Shown piece by piece: positions 41,163-48,933 of a stretch of DNA of 64,000 nucleotides. The position numbers were made by a program, and so were the translations under genes. The stretch comes from Hydrogenophaga sp. GTDB taxonomy: Bacteria; Pseudomonadota; Gammaproteobacteria; Burkholderiales; Burkholderiaceae_C. The number at the start of each line of letters is the position of its first letter. Position 1 is the first letter of the stretch. The DNA is taken from the NCBI RefSeq assembly GCF_018780075.1, contig NZ_JADMKB010000034.1, positions 21,108 to 85,107 on the forward strand, given 5' to 3'. The notes beneath the pieces were generated by a model. The model saw only the letters and a program-made list of their open reading frames with translations, did not search any database and was not told the DNA's origin.

Positions 41163-42295
41163 AAGTCGCCATCGTTCACTACTGGTGGCTCAGCAACCGC
41201 GGCGGCGAGGCCGTGGTGGCCGCCATCGCCGAGCTCTACCCCGAGGCCGACCTGTATGTGCACGTGTGCGACGAGGCGCTGGTGCGAAAGACCCTGGGCG
41301 AGGGCTTCAAGGGCCTGGTCGTCACCACCTTCATCGCCCGCCTGCCGGGCGCGGCGAAGCACTACCAGAAGTACCTGCCCCTGATGCCGGTGGCGCTGGA
41401 GCAGCTGGACCTGTCCGCCTACGACCTGGTGATCAGCAGCGAGTCGGGGCCGGCCAAGGGCGTCATCACCCGGCCGGACGCGCTGCACGTCTGCTACTGC
41501 CACTCGCCCATGCGCTACGTGTGGGACATGTACCCCGCCTACCTCCAGGGCGCGGGCCGGGTCGTGCGCGCGCTGTTCCCGTGGGTGGCGCACTGGCTGC
41601 GTGTCTGGGACCGGGCCTCGGCCGACCGCGTGGACCATTTCGTCGCCAACTCCAGCTTCGTGGCCTCGCGCATCCGCAAGTTCTACCGGCGCGACGCCGA
41701 GGTGGTCTACCCGCCGGTGAACGTGACCTCGTTCGACCACCGCCGCGAGCGCGGCGACTTCTACCTCTGCCTGGGCCAGCTCGTGCCGTACAAGCGGGCC
41801 GACATGGTGGTGGAGGTGTTCAACCGGCTCGGGCTGCCCCTGGTGGTGATCGGCGAGGGCGAGCTGCTCGACCGCCTCAAGGCCATCGCCGCGCCCAACG
41901 TGCAGCTGATGGGGCGCCAGGCCTTCAGCGTGGTCAAGGACAAGCTCGAAACCTGCAAGGCCCTGGTGTTCCCGGGCCTGGAGGATTTCGGCATCGTGCC
42001 CGTGGAGGCCATGGCCAGCGGCGCCCCCGTGATCGCCTACGGCAAGGGCGGTGCGCTCGACACCATCGTGCACGGCAAGACCGGCATCCTGTTCGACGAG
42101 CAGAGCAACAGCGCCCTGGAAGCCGCGATTCGCGCATGTGAAGCCGGCCAGCACCGGTTCGACGTGGAGGCGCTGCGCGAACACGCGGCAGGCTTCGACA
42201 AGGCCATCTTCCAGCGCCGGTTCCTCGAGGCCGTGGCGCGTGCGATGGCGGCCCAGAGGGCCCCGCCACCGCAGCACGCCGAAGGATGGAGCTAG
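41159..42295 (+). CDS. GT4 glycosyltransferase (WbaZ-like mannosyltransferase)
   Basis: A 378-residue retaining GT-B enzyme. The N-terminus MKVAIVHYWWLSNRGGE and the acceptor-domain segment VCYCHSPMRYVWDMY are typical of WbaZ/WbdA-like mannosyltransferases. The C-terminal donor site has the E-x7-E motif in EDFGIVPVEAMASGAPVIAY. It lies directly after manC with an ATGA overlap, which favours GDP-mannose as donor (inference). Confidence 0.88.
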   Translation: MKVAIVHYWWLSNRGGEAVVAAIAELYPEADLYVHVCDEALVRKTLGEGFKGLVVTTFIARLPGAAKHYQKYLPLMPVALEQLDLSAYDLVISSESGPAKGVITRPDALHVCYCHSPMRYVWDMYPAYLQGAGRVVRALFPWVAHWLRVWDRASADRVDHFVANSSFVASRIRKFYRRDAEVVYPPVNVTSFDHRRERGDFYLCLGQLVPYKRADMVVEVFNRLGLPLVVIGEGELLDRLKAIAAPNVQLMGRQAFSVVKDKLETCKALVFPGLEDFGIVPVEAMASGAPVIAYGKGGALDTIVHGKTGILFDEQSNSALEAAIRACEAGQHRFDVEALREHAAGFDKAIFQRRFLEAVARAMAAQRAPPPQHAEGWS

Positions 42296-42298
42296 GCC

Positions 42299-43717
42299 AT
42301 GGAGACCCTGGTCATCGGTCTGTTCTGGGTGCTGGCGGCGCAAGTGCTGATCGGCAAACCCCGCACGGGCCTCTGCATCTTTTTCGGGTCGCTCCCGTTC
42401 GGCGCGCTGGCGGTCATCCCCACCGCCCTGACCGGCGGCCTCACCCTGACACCGACCCCGATCATTGCCCTGCTCATCGGCGCCCGGCTGCTGCTGAACC
42501 GCCAGGACCGCAGCTCGCTGGCGGGCATCGCCCTGTCGAAAAACGGCACCGTGTACCTCTCGGTCTTCTGGATGATCGCCTGCGCGGCCACGCTGCTGAT
42601 GCCCCGGATCTTCGAAAGCGAAGTGACGATCTTTCCCATCCGGTCGTCGGAAATGATCGTCGAGGAACTGCTGCACCCGACCACCCAGAATTTCTCCCAG
42701 CTGACCTACCTCTCGATCTCGGTGTTCGCGGTGTTCTGTTTCGTCCGTCTGACGCACAAGAACTTCAACGTCGCCGACCTGCTCGGGCCGATCCGGCTGG
42801 GCGCGCTCATCACCGTCGCCACGGGTGCCCTCGACTACGCCAGCAACTTCGTCAACCTGAACGCCCTCCTCGATCCGTTCCGGACCGCCTCGTACGCCCT
42901 GCTCACTTCCAACGAGGTGTTCGGCAACAAGCGCACCGTCGGGCTGATGCCGGAGGCCTCGTCCTATGGCTCGGTCTGCGTGTTCTTCCTGTCCCTGCTC
43001 TATTTCCTGCGCCTGGCCATTCACAAGGACCCGCTGGGCTACGCCAAGAACATCGGGCTGGTGTTCGCCCTGGTGCTGATGGCGCTGCTCTCCACGTCGT
43101 CGGCCGCCATCGTGTGCGTGGGCGTCTTCCTGGTGCTGGTGGTCGTGGACTGGCTCTGGAACGACGTGAGCCTCCGCAAGACCCCGCTCACGAAAACCGC
43201 GCTGCTGTGGTGCTGCGTGCTCTCGCTCGTGGCGCTGTTCCTGTCGTTCCAGCCCAGGCTGCTGAGTGAACTGTCCGACATCTTCAGCCACATGATTCTT
43301 TACAAGAAAGAGTCCCACTCGTACGAAGAACGGACGCTGTGGACCACCGTCAGCCTGCAGGCCCTGCAGGACACCTACGGGCTGGGCGTGGGCGTGGGGG
43401 GCACCCGCACCTCCAGCTTCCTGGCGGCCCTGTTCAGCAACACCGGCGTGCTGGGCGGGCTCTTTTTCATGGCCTTCCTGCTGAAGGCCCTGCTGGGCCG
43501 CTGGAGCTACTACCGTTCGCCGAGGTTCAGGTCGGTTCAGCGCGGGCTGTTCTTCGCCTTCATCCCGCCCTTTGTCAACCTGCTGCTGGTGGGCACGACG
43601 GCCGACTTCGGGTTGGCCCTGGCCTACCTGCTCGGGATCAAGCTGGGCCTGGTCTCCAGGTACCCGGCGCGCTCCAGCGAGCTGAAGCTGGAAGCCCTGC
43701 CACAGGGGGCGAGATGA
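42299..43717 (+). CDS. Wzy-like polysaccharide polymerase / O-antigen ligase-type membrane protein
   Basis: A 472-residue integral membrane protein with about 11-12 hydrophobic segments and a large periplasmic loop near residues 320-370 (SHSYEERTLWTTVSLQALQDTYG...GVGVGGTR), the pattern of Wzy/WaaL proteins. Sequence conservation in the family is low, so the assignment rests on topology and locus. It would polymerise undecaprenyl-linked repeat units on the periplasmic side. Its stop forms an ATGA with a small coupled reading frame built from a tandem repeat. Confidence 0.8.
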   Translation: METLVIGLFWVLAAQVLIGKPRTGLCIFFGSLPFGALAVIPTALTGGLTLTPTPIIALLIGARLLLNRQDRSSLAGIALSKNGTVYLSVFWMIACAATLLMPRIFESEVTIFPIRSSEMIVEELLHPTTQNFSQLTYLSISVFAVFCFVRLTHKNFNVADLLGPIRLGALITVATGALDYASNFVNLNALLDPFRTASYALLTSNEVFGNKRTVGLMPEASSYGSVCVFFLSLLYFLRLAIHKDPLGYAKNIGLVFALVLMALLSTSSAAIVCVGVFLVLVVVDWLWNDVSLRKTPLTKTALLWCCVLSLVALFLSFQPRLLSELSDIFSHMILYKKESHSYEERTLWTTVSLQALQDTYGLGVGVGGTRTSSFLAALFSNTGVLGGLFFMAFLLKALLGRWSYYRSPRFRSVQRGLFFAFIPPFVNLLLVGTTADFGLALAYLLGIKLGLVSRYPARSSELKLEALPQGAR

Positions 43718-43848
43718 GCGCCGCGCCGGGCCGTTCCCAAGCAAGCTCGCACCGCAGCCCGCAGGGCGAAGGTACTCCAGTGAGCGCCGCCCGGCCGTTC
43801 CGAAGGCGCTCAGCCCCGCAGTGCGCAGCACGGAGGGTCGTCCAGTGA
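43714..43848 (+). CDS. 44-codon coupled reading frame within the tandem repeat
   Basis: An ATG at 43714 overlaps the polymerase TGA (ATGA), and the frame ends with a TGA at 43846-43848 that overlaps the flippase GTG (GTGA). The product is two 22-residue units rich in Arg, Ser and Ala (MSAAPGRSQASSHR..., VSAARPFRRRSAPQ...). It probably has no folded function. Its likely role, if translated, is to carry ribosomes from one gene to the next. It could also be incidental. Confidence 0.35.
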   Translation: MSAAPGRSQASSHRSPQGEGTPVSAARPFRRRSAPQCAARRVVQ

Positions 43849-43853
43849 GCGCC
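43714..43853 (+). repeat. Tandem 66/65-bp intercistronic repeat with start/stop modules
   Basis: Unit 1 is 43714-43779, unit 2 is 43780-43844, and a third copy begins with GTGAGCGCC at 43845. Each unit opens with RTGAGCGCCG and ends with a Shine-Dalgarno-like stretch (GAAGGTACTCCA or GGAGGGTCGTCCA) directly before the next RTG. The element fills the whole gap between the polymerase and flippase genes and supplies the stop, ribosome-binding site and start codon of the junction. Confidence 0.75.
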
Positions 43854-45101
43854 AACCCGGTCGCCACCCGGTCGTCGCTGGACTTCGCGTTCGTCTACGC
43901 GGCCTACTCCCTGCGCTACGTCTACCTGCTGGTGCTGATCCCGTTCTACGGGCGGATCCTGGGCATGGAGGGCTATGCCGTGATGCTGTCGGCGCTGTCC
44001 CTGATGAACCTCGCCTGGATCTTCAACAGCTGGGGGCTGCCGCCGGCCGGCACCCGCGCCATCGCGTCGTCGTCCGGCCACGCCGACATCTTTGGCGCGC
44101 AGTTCACCGCCCGGCTGTGGCTCGCCCTGCTGGTGATCCCGGGGGCCCTGATCGCCATCCACCTGTCGCCGATCCTGCTGGCCAACCGCTGGGCCGCCTA
44201 CGCGGCCCTGGCCATGGGCGTGGTCTCGGCGTTCAACCTGGGCTGGTACTACACCGGCACCCACCGCCCGCGCACCACCGTCCGCCTGGAGGTGATCGGG
44301 TTCGTGTTCAATCTGTCGCTCATCCTGTCGCTGGTGCGCTCGCCGACGGATGCCGATCTGGCGATCTTCCTGATGCTGCTGTCCGCGCTCATGGTGACGG
44401 CCATCGCCTACTGGTCGTGCCGCGGTGAGTTCAGCCTGGACCGGCTCATTCAATGGCGCGCGGGCCTGCAGCTGATCCGGTCGTCGGGCTACCTGTTCCT
44501 GTACATCAGCAACGCGATTTTTGTCGGGGCGGCACTGACCTACCTGCTGGGCCTGTACGCCAGCGCGGACATGGTGGGGGCCTACGGCGCGGCGGACCGG
44601 CTGGTGGCGGCGGGCATCAGCATCATGACGCCCATGGGCCACATCTTCATCCCGAAGATCACCGCCCTGTTCAAGACCAGCCCCGACGGTGCGTACCGCC
44701 TGTCCCGAAAGATCGGGGCCCTGCTGCTGCTGGTGGCCACGCTGGGCGCGGCCGTCAGCCACGGGTTCGCCGCGCCCATCGTGTCGCTGATCTTCGGCCC
44801 CGGGTTCGAGGAAACCGCTGAACTGCTGAAGCTGCTGTCGGTGGTGTTCCCGATCAACGCCGCCATCATCGTGCTGGGCGCCTACCTGTTCATCCCCCAG
44901 CACCAGGAGCGCACGCTCGCCGCCGTGGTCATTGCCGGCTCGGCGATCGGCATCGGCTCGCTGGTGTTCATGGGCAACAGCCACCAGGCCATGGGGGCCG
45001 CCTACGCCCGGATCCTCGGGGACTCGATCACCCTGGTGCTGCTGCTGGTGTTGGCCTGGAAGAACGGCATCCTGCAGCGGTTCCTGTCTTTCCGCCGATG
45101 A
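43845..45101 (+). CDS. Wzx-like polysaccharide flippase (MATE/MOP superfamily)
   Basis: A 418-residue membrane protein with about 12 transmembrane helices, typical of the oligosaccharide flippases that move undecaprenyl-linked units to the periplasm. Landmarks are the N-terminal YAAYSLRYVYLLVLIPFYGRILG and the mid-protein YGAADRLVAAGISIMTPMGHIFIPKI. The start is a GTG supplied by the tandem repeat, with CGGAGGG 8-14 bases upstream. A small frame upstream ends in an overlapping TGA. It works with the adjacent polymerase gene. Confidence 0.86.
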   Translation: MSANPVATRSSLDFAFVYAAYSLRYVYLLVLIPFYGRILGMEGYAVMLSALSLMNLAWIFNSWGLPPAGTRAIASSSGHADIFGAQFTARLWLALLVIPGALIAIHLSPILLANRWAAYAALAMGVVSAFNLGWYYTGTHRPRTTVRLEVIGFVFNLSLILSLVRSPTDADLAIFLMLLSALMVTAIAYWSCRGEFSLDRLIQWRAGLQLIRSSGYLFLYISNAIFVGAALTYLLGLYASADMVGAYGAADRLVAAGISIMTPMGHIFIPKITALFKTSPDGAYRLSRKIGALLLLVATLGAAVSHGFAAPIVSLIFGPGFEETAELLKLLSVVFPINAAIIVLGAYLFIPQHQERTLAAVVIAGSAIGIGSLVFMGNSHQAMGAAYARILGDSITLVLLLVLAWKNGILQRFLSFRR

Positions 45102-45153
45102 GCCCCTCCACCGGCACCGTTTTCATTTGATACACAGACCTTCAGGAACCACC

Positions 45154-46068
45154 ATGAATGCCTATGTCGTCATTGCCACCAAGGGGCGCGCTGCCATCGC
45201 CCGGGGGGTGCTGAGCTCGCTCCAGGAGCAGACCTGCCCGATCGAGCACATCCTCTTTGTCGGCAGCGAACCCGCCGACGTGGCCGGGCTGGACACCCAC
45301 CCGCGGTACAGCGCCGCCACGGTGTCGGTGCTGCTGTCGGAGGCGGGCCTGACCAAACAGCGCAACGCCGGGCTGGAGCGGCTCGCCACCCTGACCCGGG
45401 GCGGCGACCCGGGCAGCTGGTTCGTGGCGTTTTTCGACGACGACTTCCGCCTCGCCCCCGACTGGCTGGCCCACTGCAGGGAGGCGTTCCTGAACGACCC
45501 GCAACTGGTCGGCGTGGGCGGCACGGTGGTCGCCGATGGCATCACGGGCGAGCCGATCACGGAATCACAGGCCCAGGACTTCATCGGGTCCCGCCTGCCG
45601 CCCATGAAACACACCTGGTCCGGCCCCCGCCGGGACGTGCCCGACCTCTACGGCTGCAACATGGCGTACCGCGGCACCGTGGCCGGCACCGACCGGTTCG
45701 ATCCCGACCTGCCTTTTTACGGCTGGCTCGAAGACGTCGACTACTCGGTCAAGGCCAGCCAGAAGGGGGCCCTGCGGCTTATCCCCGAATGCCGGGGGGT
45801 GCACATGGGCACCTCGTCGGGCCGCACCAGCGGCGTGCGCTTCGGTTACTCCCAGATCGCCAACCCCCTGTACCTGATCAAGAAAAAGACCATCCCCCTC
45901 CAGAAAGGTTGCCGGACCCTGCTGCGCAACCTGCTGTCCAACGGCAAGAACACGCTGTTCCGCAACCAGTCCCGCGACTACACCGGGCGGCTGAAGGGCA
46001 ACTTCATGGCCATCAAAGACCTGTTGCAGGGCCATTGCCACCCGACCCGGGTCAAGGGCATCCAGTGA
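45154..46068 (+). CDS. GT2 glycosyltransferase
   Basis: A 304-residue GT-A enzyme. VIATKGRAAIARGVLSSL begins the nucleotide-binding fold; FFDDDFRLAPDWL carries the DxD metal site. YGCNMAYRGTVAG, DLPFYGWLEDVDY and the C-terminal IANPLYLIKKKTIPL are shared with the GT2 gene at 59665, so the two are paralogues within one locus. It is separated by 52 bases from the flippase, one of the few real gaps in this stretch. The sugar is unknown. Confidence 0.86.
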   Translation: MNAYVVIATKGRAAIARGVLSSLQEQTCPIEHILFVGSEPADVAGLDTHPRYSAATVSVLLSEAGLTKQRNAGLERLATLTRGGDPGSWFVAFFDDDFRLAPDWLAHCREAFLNDPQLVGVGGTVVADGITGEPITESQAQDFIGSRLPPMKHTWSGPRRDVPDLYGCNMAYRGTVAGTDRFDPDLPFYGWLEDVDYSVKASQKGALRLIPECRGVHMGTSSGRTSGVRFGYSQIANPLYLIKKKTIPLQKGCRTLLRNLLSNGKNTLFRNQSRDYTGRLKGNFMAIKDLLQGHCHPTRVKGIQ

Positions 46069-47357
46069 CCCACCCGCCCGCCACCCCGGACACCCTGAGC
46101 GACCCCGCCATGCCGCACCCGCTCCGCCTGGTCGTGCTCAACGACTTTTCTTCGGCCAAGGGCGGTGCGTCTTCGCTGGCCATCGCGAACGCCAACCTCA
46201 TGGCGTCGATGGGCGTGCCCGTCACCTTCCTCTGCGGGGACCACCGCCCCGACGACGGCGCGCTGAATGCGGACGTCTCGCGCATCGGCCTCGATGGCGC
46301 GGCCATCGATCCGGCCCGGCCGCTGAACAACGCCATCAACGGCCTGTACAACGCCGCCGCACAGCGCTTCCTGGCGGACTGGATCGGCGCCCACGACACG
46401 CCCCACACCGTCTACCACCTGCACGGCTGGAGCAAGATTTTTTCGCCCTCGATTTTCAGGGCGCTCGCCCGGGTCTCCAGCCGCACCCTGGTGCACGCCC
46501 ACGACTATTTCCCGGCGTGCCCCAATGGCGCGTTCATCAACTACCCGCAGATGAAGGAGTGCGAACTCCTGCCGACCCAGGTGGGCTGCCTGCTGTCCCA
46601 CTGCGACCAGCGCAGCTACCCCCAGAAGCTGTGGCGCGTGGCGCGGCACCAGGTCAAGAACCACTGGTTCAACCTGAAAGACTCGAGCTTCAGGATCGCG
46701 CTGCCGCACGAGGCCATGCGTCCGTATTTCCTGCGCAGCGGCAGCCTGGACCACACGGTGCTCACCATCCCCAACCCGGTGGTGCCGTTCACCACCGACC
46801 GCATCCCGGCCGAAGCCAACGCCGAGTTCCTGTTCATCGGCCGACTGGTGCCCGAGAAGGGCGTCGACACCTTCCTCGCGGCCGCCCAGCGCGCCCGGGT
46901 GAAGGCCAAGGTCATTGGCGCCGGCCCCCTGCTCGACCCCCTGAAGGCGCAGTACCCCGACGTCGAATTCACCGGCTGGCAGGACCGGGACACCATCGGC
47001 GCGCACCTGCGCCACGCGCGCGCGGTCATCATGCCGTCGCGGCTGCGGGAAACCTTCGGACTGGTGGCGATCGAGTCCATCGCCAGCGGCATCCCGGTGG
47101 TGGTCTCGACCAGTTCGGCGGTGGCGGCGGACCTGGTCCGGATGAACGCAGGCATGACGGTTTCGCCGGACAATGTGGAACAGCTGGGCCAGCTCATGGG
47201 CCAGCTCAACACCTCCGACACGCTCGTGCGGACCATGAGCGACAACGGCCATGCCCACTGGCGGCAGGTGGCCAACACCACGGACAGCTGGGCCGGCGCC
47301 CTGCGGTCCCTCTATGGCGCGATGGCGGGTGAACCCAGCCACATCCGGACGCACTGA
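46065..47357 (+). CDS. GT4 glycosyltransferase
   Basis: A 430-residue GT-B enzyme. The N-terminal domain opens with LVVLNDFSSAKGGASSLA. A cysteine-containing stretch (HAHDYFPACPNGAF, CELLPTQVGCLLSHC) is typical of one GT4 subgroup. The donor site is in RETFGLVAIESIASGIPVVVS. The GTG at 46065 overlaps the previous stop (GTGA) and has AAGGG 7 bases upstream, so I prefer it to ATG 46110. Confidence 0.86.
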   Translation: MTHPPATPDTLSDPAMPHPLRLVVLNDFSSAKGGASSLAIANANLMASMGVPVTFLCGDHRPDDGALNADVSRIGLDGAAIDPARPLNNAINGLYNAAAQRFLADWIGAHDTPHTVYHLHGWSKIFSPSIFRALARVSSRTLVHAHDYFPACPNGAFINYPQMKECELLPTQVGCLLSHCDQRSYPQKLWRVARHQVKNHWFNLKDSSFRIALPHEAMRPYFLRSGSLDHTVLTIPNPVVPFTTDRIPAEANAEFLFIGRLVPEKGVDTFLAAAQRARVKAKVIGAGPLLDPLKAQYPDVEFTGWQDRDTIGAHLRHARAVIMPSRLRETFGLVAIESIASGIPVVVSTSSAVAADLVRMNAGMTVSPDNVEQLGQLMGQLNTSDTLVRTMSDNGHAHWRQVANTTDSWAGALRSLYGAMAGEPSHIRTH

Positions 47358-48596
47358 ATGAACCAGCTCAAGGTCGGTATCCTGAACGTGGCGTACAGCC
47401 CCAACCTGGGCGACGGACTGATCGCGGAGTGCCTGCGCCACGGTCTGGCGTCGTCACCGGCCCAGCTCGATCCGCACTTCATCGACCTGGCGGGGCGGGA
47501 GAGTTTTTCGCAGGGCCTGCAGTCCAAGAAGCGCCTCAACGCCGTGCGCTCGATGCTGCCGGCGTTCGCCCTGGGCGTGGCCTCCCGGCTGTACCTGGCG
47601 CTGCTGGTGCGCTTTCGCCTGCGGCCGTTCTACCGCCGCAAGATGGCCGGGCTGGACGCCGTCATCCTGGGCGGCGGCAACCTGCTGGCGGACCAGGACC
47701 TGAATTTCCCGAAGAAGATCCACGGCGCGCTGATGGAGGCGGCCCGGCTGCGGCTGCCGGTGTACCTCTACGGCGTGGGGGTCTCCGACGACTGGTCACC
47801 CACCGGCCGCCAGCTGTTCCTGGAGGCCCTCGGCGCCTGCGATCTGCGCTTCATTGCCGTGCGGGACGCCCGCTCCGCCACGCTGCTGGCGCGCGCGCTC
47901 GGCCCGGCACAGCGCGACATCGTCACCGTGCTCGACCCCGGGGTGTTCGCGGCGCTCGCCCTGCCGCCGGTGGCCCAGGAGCCGCCCCCGCCCGACGGGG
48001 TGGCCCGCATCGGTGTGGGCGTGATGAGCCCGGGCGAGTTGCAGTACCACGGGCTGTCCTCGCTGGAAGACCATGTGCTCTTCACCTTCTACCTCGACCT
48101 GCTGGCCAACCTGGGCGCCCGCGGGGCCCAGGTCCGGCTCTTCACCAACGGCAGCCCCGAAGACCGCGCGTTCGCGCAGCGCCTGAGCCGCGCGTTCAAC
48201 GAGGGCGACCCGGCCCGCGCGTGGTGGTCCGATGTGTCGGAGCGCATCCAGACGCCCACCGACCTCGTCAACGTCATCGGCGGCTGCACCGGCATCGTGG
48301 CCTTCCGCCTGCACGCCATCATTGCCGCGCTGGCCTGTGACAAGCCGTTCGTGGCGCTCGCCTGGGACAAGAAGGTCGGCGCCTTCCTGGACGAGGTGCA
48401 GCGCCCGGGGGCCCTGGCCGAGGTGTCGCCGTCGTCCGCCCCGTCGATCGTCGACCGGCTGCTGGCGACCCCGGCCGCGCCGGCCCCCCTGTCGTCCGAC
48501 GCGTGCGCCCAGCGGTCTTTGCGCTCGGTGCACCGGCTGGCCGCCCTGATCGCCCCACCAAGGGAACCCCATGGCCCCCAAGAAGCCGCCGTCTAG
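47358..48596 (+). CDS. Polysaccharide pyruvyltransferase-family protein
   Basis: A 412-residue protein of the WcaK/AmsJ/CsaB family, which transfers pyruvate from phosphoenolpyruvate to a sugar as a ketal. Seen are ILNVAYSPNLGDGLIAE at the N-terminus, AVILGGGNLLADQDLN, VYLYGVGVS and the C-terminal GCTGIVAFRLHAIIAALACDKPFVAL with the conserved R-x-H. It abuts the previous gene (stop and start adjacent) and overlaps the VanZ gene by 26 bases. It suggests an anionic pyruvylated polymer. Confidence 0.85.
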   Translation: MNQLKVGILNVAYSPNLGDGLIAECLRHGLASSPAQLDPHFIDLAGRESFSQGLQSKKRLNAVRSMLPAFALGVASRLYLALLVRFRLRPFYRRKMAGLDAVILGGGNLLADQDLNFPKKIHGALMEAARLRLPVYLYGVGVSDDWSPTGRQLFLEALGACDLRFIAVRDARSATLLARALGPAQRDIVTVLDPGVFAALALPPVAQEPPPPDGVARIGVGVMSPGELQYHGLSSLEDHVLFTFYLDLLANLGARGAQVRLFTNGSPEDRAFAQRLSRAFNEGDPARAWWSDVSERIQTPTDLVNVIGGCTGIVAFRLHAIIAALACDKPFVALAWDKKVGAFLDEVQRPGALAEVSPSSAPSIVDRLLATPAAPAPLSSDACAQRSLRSVHRLAALIAPPREPHGPQEAAV

Positions 48597-48933
48597 AGCC
48601 TGGATGGGCACCCCCGTGCTGGCCGCCGGCGTGTCGGTGCTGGTGTTCTTCATGGCGCAGGTGGACATCATCCGGCCCGCCTACGCGCAATGGGACAAGG
48701 CCGCCCACTTCCTCTGCTTTCTGGCCACCTGGTGGGTGTTCCACCGGGTGCTGGGCATGGGTCGGGTGGTGGCGTTCCTGCTCGCGGCCGCGCTGGGCGC
48801 GTTCATCGAGGTGCACCAGATCGGGCAGCCCTCGTTCGATCCGTCGTGGTCTGACTTTTTCGCCGATCTGGCGGGCATCGCGGGCGCCTGGGCCCTGGCG
48901 CTGGCGTTCCCGGCGCGGAAGGGCGCACCATGA
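48571..48933 (+). CDS. VanZ-family membrane protein
   Basis: A 120-residue protein with about three or four transmembrane helices and the VanZ signature region ALGAFIEVHQIGQPSFDPSWSD followed by FADLAG. VanZ-like proteins recur in exopolysaccharide loci, but their molecular role there is not established. It overlaps the pyruvyltransferase by 26 bases and the glycoside hydrolase by 4 (ATGA). Confidence 0.82.
   Translation: MAPKKPPSRAWMGTPVLAAGVSVLVFFMAQVDIIRPAYAQWDKAAHFLCFLATWWVFHRVLGMGRVVAFLLAAALGAFIEVHQIGQPSFDPSWSDFFADLAGIAGAWALALAFPARKGAP

Noticed and set aside
43714..43853. The tandem repeat as a CRISPR array
   Set aside because: There are only two full units of 66 and 65 bp with no unique spacers; they lie exactly at a gene junction with start and stop codons in phase.
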